This document shows positions 49,450 through 59,010 of a stretch of 64,000 nt of DNA, one piece after another. Location of the stretch: the NCBI GenBank assembly GCA_903873165.1, contig CAIQNQ010000137.1, forward strand, positions 1-64,000, given 5' to 3'. Source of the DNA: an uncultured Methylococcaceae bacterium (lineage in GTDB: Bacteria; Pseudomonadota; Gammaproteobacteria; Methylococcales; Methylomonadaceae). The position numbers were made by a program, and so were the translations under genes. Within the stretch, counting starts at the first letter, position 1, and every line of letters starts with the position of its first letter. A model generated the notes under the pieces. The model did no database searches and was not told the DNA's origin. It saw only the letters and a list, made by a program, of their open reading frames with translations.

Positions 49450-51114
49450 TTAGCTAGAAAATTGATTAGCATCAACCACGATTTTTAATTTAGTGCCGGG
49501 ATGTAAGCCTTTTGCTAGTACTGATGCATTAGCTTTACGAATATCACTGATAGGAATGTTGAATTTTTTTGATATTTGTACCAGTGAGTCATTTTTAGCA
49601 ACGGTATAATTGATTAAGCGTATGGGTGCGGTACTAGCCACTTGTTGATTAAGCACTTTAATGGTTAATTTTGTACCAGGAGCTAGCACTGATTTGCTGC
49701 TTACATTGTTCCAAGCAGCTAAGTCTTTAGGTGATACTGAAAAACGTTGAGAGATTTCATATAAAGTATCGCCTTTTTTGATTTCGTAACTTTGGTTGGT
49801 AGGTGTTTTGGATTTACTGGGTTTTTCAAGTTGAGCCAGCACCATTTTATTTAAATTAGGTTTGGCTTCATTAGGTATTTGTAAGTTCATACCAACTTTA
49901 ATGGTATCGACTTTTAAATGATTTAAGATTTGTAAGGTTTTAGGTGTGGTGTGGTTTTTTGTCGCAATACTAGCTAAACTTTCCCCAGCTTTTACTTTGT
50001 AGCCAGTTGTTAACGGTTTTAGCAAATCTTCTCTGTTATCGGCATGTAATATAGTAGGTTTAGTGTTAACGTCAGGAATATACTTTGCAGTAACTCGCTC
50101 AGATATTGGAAGTTCAGCGAGTTTGTTTTTAAAGTGTTCTGCATGAGCTACGGGTACTAATAGTCTATGAGGTCCTTGTGGAGCCGTACTCGCTTTGTTA
50201 AAGCCAGGATTTAATTTTAAGAAGACATGTAGTGGAGTATTCGCTAATTCAGCAGCTTTACTTAAATCGATGGGTGATTTAATATCGACTACTTCAAAAT
50301 AAGGTCGATTTGGAATGTGTTGCAGATTAATATTATATTCGTCAGCGTTACCAAATATCTTGGCTATGGCTAATAAGCGAGGTACATAATCTTCTGTTTC
50401 TGGTGGTAAATCTAAAGACCAGTAATCTGTAGGTAAATTAAGTTCAGCGTTTTTATCGATTGATTTTTTCAGTCGACCTTTACCGCAATTATAGGACGCC
50501 AGGGCTAAGAGCCAATCTCCATCGAATGTTTCATTGAGTTCTTTGAGGTAAGTAGTCGCAGCTTTAGTTGATGCGTAAATGTCTCTGCGTCCATCATACC
50601 AGTCATTTTGTTGTAGGCCATATTCCTTACCAGTGGCAGGTACAAATTGCCACAGGCCGGATGCGTCCGCTTTTGAATAGGCATCAGGAACAAAAGCACT
50701 TTCTACGACGGGAAGCAAGGCGAGTTCGCCTGGCATATTTTTAGCTTCTATTTCATCCAATATATGGCTTAGGTAGGGTTCAGCCCGCTGTTGAATGATA
50801 GCAAGGGCGGCTGGATGATCTAGGTACCAATCTAATTCTCTGTCTACACGAGGGTTATTGATTTCTGGTAAGGAGTATAAAGATAACATGCGCTCCCAAA
50901 CAGTGTTTTTATGGTTAGAAGCAGTTTTGGTGGCATTGTGTAGATGTAGGTTATTATATTGATGTCTGCCACTGTTGTCGTCTTGAGTTGGATAGATAGG
51001 GGCATTATCAGTTAAATTTAGAGCTTGTTTGGGTGACTCTGTACAACCAACTATCGTTAATGATGAAGATAATAACACTAGATAAACAGACCGGTTAAAT
51101 TTAACACGTCTCAT
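49450..51114 (-). CDS. mltD: Membrane-bound lytic murein transglycosylase D (LysM repeats)
   Basis: Lipoprotein-like leader; LLPVVESAFVPDAYSKADASGLWQFVPATGKEYGL SLT domain; at least three LysM repeats. Confidence 0.92.
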   Translation of the reverse strand: MRRVKFNRSVYLVLLSSSLTIVGCTESPKQALNLTDNAPIYPTQDDNSGRHQYNNLHLHNATKTASNHKNTVWERMLSLYSLPEINNPRVDRELDWYLDHPAALAIIQQRAEPYLSHILDEIEAKNMPGELALLPVVESAFVPDAYSKADASGLWQFVPATGKEYGLQQNDWYDGRRDIYASTKAATTYLKELNETFDGDWLLALASYNCGKGRLKKSIDKNAELNLPTDYWSLDLPPETEDYVPRLLAIAKIFGNADEYNINLQHIPNRPYFEVVDIKSPIDLSKAAELANTPLHVFLKLNPGFNKASTAPQGPHRLLVPVAHAEHFKNKLAELPISERVTAKYIPDVNTKPTILHADNREDLLKPLTTGYKVKAGESLASIATKNHTTPKTLQILNHLKVDTIKVGMNLQIPNEAKPNLNKMVLAQLEKPSKSKTPTNQSYEIKKGDTLYEISQRFSVSPKDLAAWNNVSSKSVLAPGTKLTIKVLNQQVASTAPIRLINYTVAKNDSLVQISKKFNIPISDIRKANASVLAKGLHPGTKLKIVVDANQFSS

Positions 51115-51210
51115 TTTTAAACCTTACTTTTTATATTTACTTTCTTTAATTTAATGATACCATTTTTTTATATAAATATCATTAGGACAACATCGTGATG
51201 GATTTAATTA

Positions 51211-51927
51211 ATGAAACGTAATTTTTTATTTGCTTGGTATCAAACACCAAGGGGTAAGTTGCTTAGAGAGTTAGAAATAGGTTATTTACAAAAAGCTATT
51301 ACGGTGAGTTGTCAGCAGCATATTTTGCAAATTGGTGGGTTAAATTGGGAGCACGAATTTGTAGATTGTAGTTTATATAAAAATTACACTATACTTGATG
51401 CAAAGGCTATGGGGTGCGAGAGTGCTCAGCATATTAAAGCCAAGGCTTTTGCTTTACCTGTGCAGACTGAATCTATGGATATGGTTATAGTGCCTCACTT
51501 GTTAGAGTTTGATACACATAGATTTCAAACTATGCGCGAGATTGAGCGTGTTTTAAAGCCTGAAGGCATTTTAATTATTATTAATTTTAACCCCTTAAGT
51601 TTATGGGTGAGATATCAATTCTTCTTAGATAAGAAAATGTCTGACTCTTGGCGGGGACATTTCATTTCTCGATCTAGAACATTGGATTGGTTGAAATTAT
51701 TAAACTTTGAAGTGACTACCTCCTCTAAGTTTAATTTAGATTCGCTATCGACTAAGCAAGGTCGTTTTATCAATGATGGTTTTTCTTATTTTTATAATGC
51801 TTATGCTATTAGAGCGATTAAACGAAGATATAACATTATTCCATTAACGCCTGTTAAAAACTCTAGTCAGCAATTTAGTTTAGTTAATTCTATGAATGCT
51901 GTGACCCGAAATAATAATCATGAATAA
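51211..51927 (+). CDS. Class I SAM-dependent methyltransferase
   Basis: Methyltransferase type 11-like ([46 protein letters not shown]); divergent from mltD, overlaps rnhA. Confidence 0.82.
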   Translation: MKRNFLFAWYQTPRGKLLRELEIGYLQKAITVSCQQHILQIGGLNWEHEFVDCSLYKNYTILDAKAMGCESAQHIKAKAFALPVQTESMDMVIVPHLLEFDTHRFQTMREIERVLKPEGILIIINFNPLSLWVRYQFFLDKKMSDSWRGHFISRSRTLDWLKLLNFEVTTSSKFNLDSLSTKQGRFINDGFSYFYNAYAIRAIKRRYNIIPLTPVKNSSQQFSLVNSMNAVTRNNNHE

Positions 51928-52363
51928 TGTAGTTGTAATTTATACTGATGGAGCTTGTCGTGGGAATCCTGGCCCAGGTGGTTGGGGGGGTATTCTTAAT
52001 TACAAAGGTATTGAGAAAGAGTTGTACGGTGCAGAAAAGCATACCACTAATAATCGTATGGAATTAATGGCTGTTATAAAGGCGTTGGAAATTCTGAATC
52101 AAACCTGCTTAGTAGACTTGTATAGTGATTCTAGTTATGTGCTTAAAGGCATAACTGATTGGATGCCTAATTGGAAGAAAAGAGGGTGGAAAACAGCGAG
52201 TAAAACAGCCGTCAAGAATGAAGATTTATGGCGGCGCTTGGATGCCTTGATAGTAAACCATCAAATTGAGTGGCGATGGGTTAAGGGACACTCAGGTAAT
52301 ATAGGTAATGAAAGAGCGGACCAATTAGCGAATAAAGGTATAGACTCTTTGCAATTGATATGA
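51920..52363 (+). CDS. rnhA: Ribonuclease HI
   Basis: [22 protein letters not shown] ... [14 protein letters not shown] ... [18 protein letters not shown]. Confidence 0.96.
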   Translation: MNNVVVIYTDGACRGNPGPGGWGGILNYKGIEKELYGAEKHTTNNRMELMAVIKALEILNQTCLVDLYSDSSYVLKGITDWMPNWKKRGWKTASKTAVKNEDLWRRLDALIVNHQIEWRWVKGHSGNIGNERADQLANKGIDSLQLI

Positions 52364-52763
52364 TGCATGAGTGATCACATACTGAGTCCTAGCTCTGGAT
52401 TGTCATAACAAGGCTTCTAGTTTCATCTTCTTGACATCAAACAAGGTCAAACATAAATGTTTTGCCGCTTCGGGCATAAATGCAACTTTCAACCAAAGGA
52501 ACCTCAGTCGGCTTTTTATCGATAATGAGTTTAAGTTTTTTGATACACATGGCAATTTTACTGGCGAACACTTACATTCCGCACCCTCAAAAAAAACAAG
52601 CATTCAAAATCAATTAATTGAAAATTATATTGCTATTTAGAAAAAAATATATGATTGAATATCAATAAGATGCCAAGGGGGTGCGGAATATCGGATGTTG
52701 ATAAATTCCGTAACCTGATTGAAGGTTCGTTTAACAAACAATTTGCTCGACTCGGTATTTGAT

Positions 52764-52789
52764 AAAGAGGGGTTAGGGGAGATTCTATT
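52764..52789. repeat. Dispersed miniature element, copy 5 (partial, inverted)
   Basis: AAAGAGGGGTTAGGGGAGATTCTATT is the reverse complement of the AATCTCCCCTAACCCCTCTTT core. Confidence 0.75.
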
Positions 52790-53210
52790 CCTGGATCTTA
52801 ATATAATCCAGTGAGAGATGTTCGGCGCCGGCGACTACCACGTTTTCCTGTCGGTATTGACCGGCGTTATGGTCGTCGACGTTTTTGAGTACCAAGTGGT
52901 GAATAGATTTTATTTGCCATTCCCTCAAGGTTTCCTGGTTTTGTACGATGGATTCAACATAATCGATGGCTTCTTTGTGATTTATCACTTCGAAATGCTC
53001 GCGCAATGACTTGCCGCCGATAGTGATGCCTTCCAACACTACCTTGGTTTCCTTCAAAGTTAAGGTATTACCCTCGATGGCGTTAGAATGGTAAGTCCAT
53101 TCCAGCACTTGCTGTTCGTGTAGCGTGCGGACGGTGTGTTCCGGTAACGGTCGCAAACTGTCCAGTTTTGACTTGAGACGATCAATTTCGGCAAAGCGGG
53201 CGGCGGTCAT
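52785..53210 (-). pseudogene. Fic family protein, N-terminal fragment only
   Basis: EWTYHSNAIEGNTLTLKETKVVLEGITIGGKSLREHFEVINHKEAIDYV is Fic N-terminal; the frame stops before any HPFxxGNGRxxR core, at repeat copy 5. Confidence 0.85.
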
Positions 53211-53275
53211 GACTCATAGACCCTCACGCGGCGTTTGCCGGTGAGTAGTGGTTGCATGAGAAATTGTTTTTCACT
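53207..53275 (-). pseudogene. C-terminal relic of a type I restriction specificity subunit (HsdS-like)
   Basis: Reverse-strand reading ...IFSEKQFLMQPLLTGKRRVRVYES* matches the typical HsdS tail (LMQQLLTGKRRV); its stop overlaps the fic ATG (ATGA). Confidence 0.6.
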
Positions 53276-53501
53276 AAATATTGGATTTATTAGACCCTTA
53301 ATATTTGAAAGCATAGAAACACCTTTGACTATTAGCAAGCAATTTTTCTGTAGTCAAAATGGTTATCCCAAGTGGACAGAATTTTAGAGTGAAATGGTTA
53401 AAATACCTTAACACAAAAATCTATGTCTATAGAGGGCAATAGGATCATAAAGTAGTGTTTAAGGTATATAAACCGATATAACATATTGAAGTTAATTGGT
53501 A

Positions 53502-54302
53502 TTAATTTAATAAAAAGTTTTTACCATCTAGTTGATCTATTGCCTTATCACTCGTCTCATCCTTCAACAAAACCCCTGTGCATTTTAATTGCTCAGCTCC
53601 TTTAATCAAGAACAGCAACTTCGTTAACGCTTGCTCATAACTTAAGCCATTGACATGAATGTTTGAGATGCAATTCCGATCAGCATCGGTACTGATTTGG
53701 GCTTTAGCTTGATAGGTAAAGTAAATGCCCATGCTATCGGGTGAACTTAAACCAGGGCGCTCGCCTATTAAGGTGATGCATAATTTAGCTTGGTAATGTT
53801 CGGCTATGGCATCACCAATGGCAACTCTGCCATGTTTAACTAAGCATATCGGGGCTAGTTGATAGTCTACTGCTTTTAAAGCGGGTACTAATAATTCTAG
53901 GAAGGGTATCGCATGGTTTGCTATGGCTTTTGATGATAAGCCATCTGCAACGACTATGACCGCATCTGCTTGGAGGCTTTCTATTGCTTTAAGTACATTG
54001 ATGGATTGTTCGTTGAGTAAGCGACCTAAATCGGGGCGTTGTAAATAATTGCTTTGGTTGTCAGCTTGGCTCTGCAGAAACTGACTTACATAAGACAAGT
54101 TATCAAGTTTGATTTTTAGATTATTAAAATCTAAGGGAATATGTACCGCATCTCTCGCTAGGGCATGGGCTAATTGAAAATCTAAATTAGCGCGAGTCGG
54201 TAGACTCATACCTGCACGACCTAAGCCAATTCTGGCAGGTGTTAATTGATTAAGTGGATGCCAGGGGTCAAAGGCAATTACTGGTTTTTTAACGTCAGGC
54301 AT
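53502..54302 (-). CDS. eutC: Ethanolamine ammonia-lyase small subunit
   Basis: TPARIGLGRAGMSLPTRANLDFQLAHALARDAVH ... VVADGLSSKAIANHA ... IGERPGLSSPDSMGIYFTY. Confidence 0.95.
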   Translation of the reverse strand: MPDVKKPVIAFDPWHPLNQLTPARIGLGRAGMSLPTRANLDFQLAHALARDAVHIPLDFNNLKIKLDNLSYVSQFLQSQADNQSNYLQRPDLGRLLNEQSINVLKAIESLQADAVIVVADGLSSKAIANHAIPFLELLVPALKAVDYQLAPICLVKHGRVAIGDAIAEHYQAKLCITLIGERPGLSSPDSMGIYFTYQAKAQISTDADRNCISNIHVNGLSYEQALTKLLFLIKGAEQLKCTGVLLKDETSDKAIDQLDGKNFLLN

Positions 54303-55696
54303 TATTGTCCCCCTGAGATAGCGTGTAAAGAGGCTTTAAATAAGGCAGGTATTTCAGTGATGGATTTTAATTGATTATGGTTGTTAAATATCTCATGTCC
54401 TATTAGCCATTGTTCAAATTCGGGGGCAGGGCGTAATCCTAATACTTGGCGGATATATAGAGCATCATGAAAAGATGTCGATTGATAGTTTAGCATCACG
54501 TCATCGGCACCTGGTATGCCCATAATAAAGTTGCCGCCGGCCATAGCAAAGCTACTGAGTAACATATCCATGTCGTCTTGATCGGCTTCGGCATGGTTGG
54601 TGTAACAAATATCACAGCCCATCGGTAAGCCCAATAATTTGCCACAAAAATGATCTTCTAAGCCAGCTCGGATAATTTGTTTACCATCGTATAAATATTC
54701 AGGGCCGATAAATCCCACCACGGTATTGACTAATAAAGGTTTAAATTTTCGCGCGACGGCATAGGCTCTGGCTTCGCAGGTTTGTTGATCTAAACCATGA
54801 TGTGCATTTGCGGATAGGGCACTGCCTTGTCCGGTTTCAAAATACATGCAATTGTTGCCAACCGTACCGCGTTTTAAGCCTAAAGCCGCTTGATGGGCTT
54901 CATCTAAGATATTAAGATTTATGCCAAAACTTTCATTCGCTTTTTGAGTGCCTGCAATGGATTGAAAAACTAAATCCACTGGGACGTTCTGTTCGATAGC
55001 TTTTAGTGTTGTGGTGACATGTGCCAAGATACAGGCTTGAGTGGGTATTTTATAGCGCTCGATCACATCATTAAGTAGATGTAATAAACGTGCGGTGGCT
55101 TCTAAATTATCTGAGGCGGGGTTAATGCCAATCACGGCATCACCACTGCCATACAATAAACCATCTAAAATACTAGCGGCTACGCCCGCTGCATTATCGG
55201 TGGGATGGTTTGGTTGTAAGCGGGTAGAGAGGCGATTTTCTAATCCTATCGTGTTTCTAAATCGGGTGACTACGCGACATTTTTTAGCGACTAAGATTAA
55301 ATCTTGAATACGCATAATTTTAGAGACCGCCGCTACCATTTCAGGGGTTAAGCCTGATGCTATGGCACTGAGTTTTTCTGTTGTTGCTTCTGCAGATAAT
55401 AACCAATCCCGAAAATCACCGACCGTAAAATGGCTAATAGCAGAAAATGCGGTATTATCATGTTCGTCGATGATGAGGCGGGTAACTTCATCAGTTTCGT
55501 AAGGAATTAAGGCTTCGTTTAAGAATTGTTTTAAAGGCACATCCGCTAAAACATATTGAGCTGCAACGCGCTCTAAGTTATTACTTGCAGCTACTCCAGC
55601 AAGATAATCACCTGACCTGGCTGGCGTGGCTTTCGCCATTGAGTTAGCTAAGGTTTTAAAATTATAACTTAAATGCTGTGCAGTGGTCTTATACAT
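54302..55696 (-). CDS. eutB: Ethanolamine ammonia-lyase large subunit
   Basis: RLQPNHPTDNAAGVAASILDGLLYGSGDAVIGINPASDN ... FETGQGSALSANAHHGLDQQTCEARAYAVAR. Confidence 0.95.
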   Translation of the reverse strand: MYKTTAQHLSYNFKTLANSMAKATPARSGDYLAGVAASNNLERVAAQYVLADVPLKQFLNEALIPYETDEVTRLIIDEHDNTAFSAISHFTVGDFRDWLLSAEATTEKLSAIASGLTPEMVAAVSKIMRIQDLILVAKKCRVVTRFRNTIGLENRLSTRLQPNHPTDNAAGVAASILDGLLYGSGDAVIGINPASDNLEATARLLHLLNDVIERYKIPTQACILAHVTTTLKAIEQNVPVDLVFQSIAGTQKANESFGINLNILDEAHQAALGLKRGTVGNNCMYFETGQGSALSANAHHGLDQQTCEARAYAVARKFKPLLVNTVVGFIGPEYLYDGKQIIRAGLEDHFCGKLLGLPMGCDICYTNHAEADQDDMDMLLSSFAMAGGNFIMGIPGADDVMLNYQSTSFHDALYIRQVLGLRPAPEFEQWLIGHEIFNNHNQLKSITEIPALFKASLHAISGGQ

Positions 55697-55765
55697 GAAA
55701 CGCTTCCCGAGGTCTTGAGCTTTAAATCATAGCATTGAAATATGACACAATATTTAAAGCATATC

Positions 55766-55818
55766 TAATAAAATCTCCCCTAACCCCTCTTTCTTAAAGA
55801 GGGGGACTGAATAATTAC
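55766..55818. repeat. Dispersed miniature element, copy 4 (53 bp)
   Basis: TAATAAAATCTCCCCTAACCCCTCTTTCTTAAAGAGGGGGACTGAATAATTAC: one substitution relative to copy 3. Confidence 0.88.
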
Positions 55819-55844
55819 GCTTGACGAACCATGAACAGATTAAC

Positions 55845-56699
55845 TTATCCACATTTTGATAATAAAGTTACGATAAAATCCGCTTCAATGCTTAGTTCCG
55901 TTAGTTTATGCAGATTTTCTTTGATTGCTGCATTCGCACTCCAAGCGAAAGGGGTCATTTGTAACAATGCATCGCGTTGTGCAGTGTTTGGGTTAATTTT
56001 GTAACTGATCCGTTGGCTAGTCAATTGCGTAAAGCCTTCTGGTATTTCAGTCTCTTCTGCATGTTCTTTTACATCAGAATAGATGTGTTCTTTTAATTGC
56101 CATAAGTGTCTGGGGCCTGGTGTTACGGTCATTAGATAGCCTGATGGTTTTAGGACTCGTAATAATTCTGCATTGTCAGAGGGGGCAAAGACTCTTACTA
56201 CAATGTTAAATGCGTCTGTGGCATAGGGTAATTTATTAGAACTAGCGACGATGAATTGCGCAGATTTTTGTTTTTTAGCCGCTGCCGCAATAGCAAACTT
56301 TGAAATATCGTTACCATACAATTTTATTTGCTCTGCGCGTTTACAAAACGCGCTGATTTTTCTGGCGTAATAACCTTCACCACAACCCAAATCTAAAAGT
56401 GTACTGGTATGTTGTTGGGGTTGCACGACATCGATCATCAAAGCTATAGCTTTTGCTAATGGTTCGTAAAAGCCGGCTTCTAAAAACGAGCGCCGAGCAT
56501 TTAACATTATCTTATTGTCACCCGGTTCTTTGGAGTGTTTATGTTGCACAGGCAATAAATTGATATAACCTTCTTTGGCACAATCAAAGCTATGTAAATT
56601 AGCGCAAGTGTAGGTGTTGTTGGCCGTTTGATGATTTAAAGCTGAGTCACAGAGTGGGCAAATATAGAGGCAAGTGTCGATGGTTATCTCTGTGTTCAT
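55845..56699 (-). CDS. rlmA: 23S rRNA (guanine-N1)-methyltransferase RlmA-like
   Basis: Cys-rich ICPLCDSALNHQTANNTYTCANLHSFDCAKEGYINLL then LLDLGCGEGYYARKI. Confidence 0.88.
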   Translation of the reverse strand: MNTEITIDTCLYICPLCDSALNHQTANNTYTCANLHSFDCAKEGYINLLPVQHKHSKEPGDNKIMLNARRSFLEAGFYEPLAKAIALMIDVVQPQQHTSTLLDLGCGEGYYARKISAFCKRAEQIKLYGNDISKFAIAAAAKKQKSAQFIVASSNKLPYATDAFNIVVRVFAPSDNAELLRVLKPSGYLMTVTPGPRHLWQLKEHIYSDVKEHAEETEIPEGFTQLTSQRISYKINPNTAQRDALLQMTPFAWSANAAIKENLHKLTELSIEADFIVTLLSKCG

Positions 56700-57886
56700 G
56701 ATGATTTAGTTATTTTTGCAAAGAGTAAGGCAAATAAGGTAAAGCCACAGAAGGCTGCTCCTGTATAAAAGGTAGCCGATGAGCCATACAAATCCCAAAC
56801 GCCGCCCGCTAAAATACTGGCAATTAATAAGGCAATGCCACTTATTAAATTAAAAAAACCATAAGCAGTGCCGAACAAATCTTTAGGGGAGGTGGCTGCA
56901 ACTAGCGAGGCTAATAAACCTTGAGTAATGCCCATGTGGACACCCCAAAGGGATAAACCGATTAATAATGTGCTCCAGTGTTGGCTATTGGCTATGACAA
57001 GATCAGCGGCTATTAGAATGATTAATCCCAATGCGAGTAGTTTAGTGTGAGAAACACGGTCAGACAATTTGCCAAAGGGATAGGCGGTTGCCGCGTAGAT
57101 AATATTCATTGCCACCATAATTAAAGGCGTTAATGCTATTGGAATCCCTGATTGTTGACCTTTTAAGACTAAAAAAGCTTCACTGAAACGTGCAAGCATA
57201 AACAGTGCTCCGATGGTTACGACCCACCAATAAGAGGCGTTTAAGCGTTTTAAGTTAGCTTTAGAAATTGGATTAACACGGTGGCTAATGTTAGCTTGTT
57301 TGGGTTCTTTGATGCCAAAAAACAGTAATATTACAGCAAGCATCCCAGGAATAACCGCTACCCAAAACACTGCTCTAAAGTCATTTGCCCATAAAATCAT
57401 TAAACCTACAGCAAGCAATGGCCCCAAAAAAGCCCCGACCGTGTCTAAGGATTGTCTTAAGCCAAAGGCCGCGCCGCGTAAATGGGCGGGGGCAATATCA
57501 GCAACTAAAGCATCTCTAGGGGCACCACGTATGCCTTTGCCCACTCTGTCAATTAAACGGGCCGTTAAGATAATACCGCTGGAGCTGGCTATGGCAAATA
57601 GCGGTTTGGTAAATGCACCCAGGGCGTAACCCAGTAAGGCTAATTTCTTACGTTGTCCTATATAGTCGCTTAATACGCCAGAAAATATTTTTACTATTAA
57701 AGCGGTTGCTTCGGCAAGACCTTCAATTAAGCCCACTGCTAAAACGCTAGTGCCTAGCGTCGTCACCATAAATAAAGGTAACAGGCTATGAATCATTTCT
57801 GAGGAAACATCCATTAATAAGCTAACGAAACCTAATACCCAAATACTTTTAGGTATCTGCTGTAAATGTGCTTTGGATTGAGTCAT
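56696..57886 (-). CDS. MFS transporter
   Basis: 12-TM-like hydrophobic pattern; MDVSSEMIHSLLPLFMVTTLGTSVLAVGLIEGLAEATA. Start taken at MTQSKAHLQ (57886) to avoid overlapping the CDF gene. Confidence 0.87.
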   Translation of the reverse strand: MTQSKAHLQQIPKSIWVLGFVSLLMDVSSEMIHSLLPLFMVTTLGTSVLAVGLIEGLAEATALIVKIFSGVLSDYIGQRKKLALLGYALGAFTKPLFAIASSSGIILTARLIDRVGKGIRGAPRDALVADIAPAHLRGAAFGLRQSLDTVGAFLGPLLAVGLMILWANDFRAVFWVAVIPGMLAVILLFFGIKEPKQANISHRVNPISKANLKRLNASYWWVVTIGALFMLARFSEAFLVLKGQQSGIPIALTPLIMVAMNIIYAATAYPFGKLSDRVSHTKLLALGLIILIAADLVIANSQHWSTLLIGLSLWGVHMGITQGLLASLVAATSPKDLFGTAYGFFNLISGIALLIASILAGGVWDLYGSSATFYTGAAFCGFTLFALLFAKITKSS

Positions 57887-57891
57887 AGTGA

Positions 57892-58848
57892 TTAATGGTG
57901 GTGATGCAAATGTAATTCGGTTGTGGGCGTGTGTAACGTGCAATGGTGGTGTGTTGTACCTAATTCGATTTGCAAAGTAGCATGGTGAATCGCATAAGTT
58001 TCTTTAAGCGATTGATTGATTTTATCTATAAACTCATCGCCAGGATAACCATTCGGCATGACTAAATGAGCCGTTAAGGCATTTTCTGTCGTACTTAAGC
58101 CCCAGATATGTAAATCATGTATTTCAGTTACACCCTCTAATTGGCTTAAAAAATGGCTGATCTTGGTAGAGTCGATTGTTTTAGGCACGGCACTTAAGGC
58201 TAATTGTAAGGCTTCGCGTAATAAACTCCAGGTGCCTATAACAATAACCAAAACAATAATTAAACTCATGCTAGGATCTAACCAGTACCAATTACCATAT
58301 TGCATGGCGATACCCGCAATGACCACGGAAACGGATACGGCGGTATCGGCAACCATGTGCAAATAAGCGCTACGCATGTTTAAATCGTGATGGCTGTCTT
58401 TAAGTAAAAGTAAAGCCGATAATCCATTGATGAATATACCAATGCCCGCAATGGTAGAGATAGTGAAGCCTTCTATAACCGGCGGGGCAGCAAATCGGTG
58501 TGCGGCTTCCCAAGCAATGGCACCGCAAGCGAATAGCAGTAACATGCCGTTAGTTAATGCCGCTAATATTGATGAGCTTCTTAGGCCATAGGTGTATTTT
58601 ACACTCGGTTTTCTTCTAGTTAATACGATGGCGTACCATGATAACAATAGACCGAAAACATCCGATATATTGTGTCCAGCGTCGGCTATTAAGGCGGTTG
58701 AGTTAGTTAATAATCCATAGCAAAACTCAATCCCAACATAGATTAAATTAAGAGTAATTGCGAAACCAAAGCGGCGTTTATTTTGATTGGGAGTAGGGTG
58801 GTGATGGTGATGTGCGCTGGCGCAGTGGTGATCATGCGAATGTGCCAT
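57892..58848 (-). CDS. Cation diffusion facilitator family transporter (CzcD/ZitB-like), His-rich termini
   Basis: MAHSHDHHCASAHHHHH; TALIADAGHNISDVFGLLLSW; HMVADTAVSV; C-terminal TTHHHCTLHTPTTELHLHHHH. Confidence 0.92.
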   Translation of the reverse strand: MAHSHDHHCASAHHHHHPTPNQNKRRFGFAITLNLIYVGIEFCYGLLTNSTALIADAGHNISDVFGLLLSWYAIVLTRRKPSVKYTYGLRSSSILAALTNGMLLLFACGAIAWEAAHRFAAPPVIEGFTISTIAGIGIFINGLSALLLLKDSHHDLNMRSAYLHMVADTAVSVSVVIAGIAMQYGNWYWLDPSMSLIIVLVIVIGTWSLLREALQLALSAVPKTIDSTKISHFLSQLEGVTEIHDLHIWGLSTTENALTAHLVMPNGYPGDEFIDKINQSLKETYAIHHATLQIELGTTHHHCTLHTPTTELHLHHHH

Positions 58849-59010
58849 GGTTTTGTTCCCAACTGAAAGATATAGTTCAGTATAGCAAATAAGGTTTAAG
58901 AATTGATATTGACTAGATAAATTGTTTAGAGTTGATAGGGGTATTTAAAACGCTTTATCTAGTACAGAAAATAAAGCGTTTAAGATTATTGCCGGGTGTT
59001 ACGAAGACTT

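Noticed and set aside
57288-57629. 113-aa forward ORF antisense to the MFS transporter
   Set aside because: Shadow ORF; no recognisable domain.
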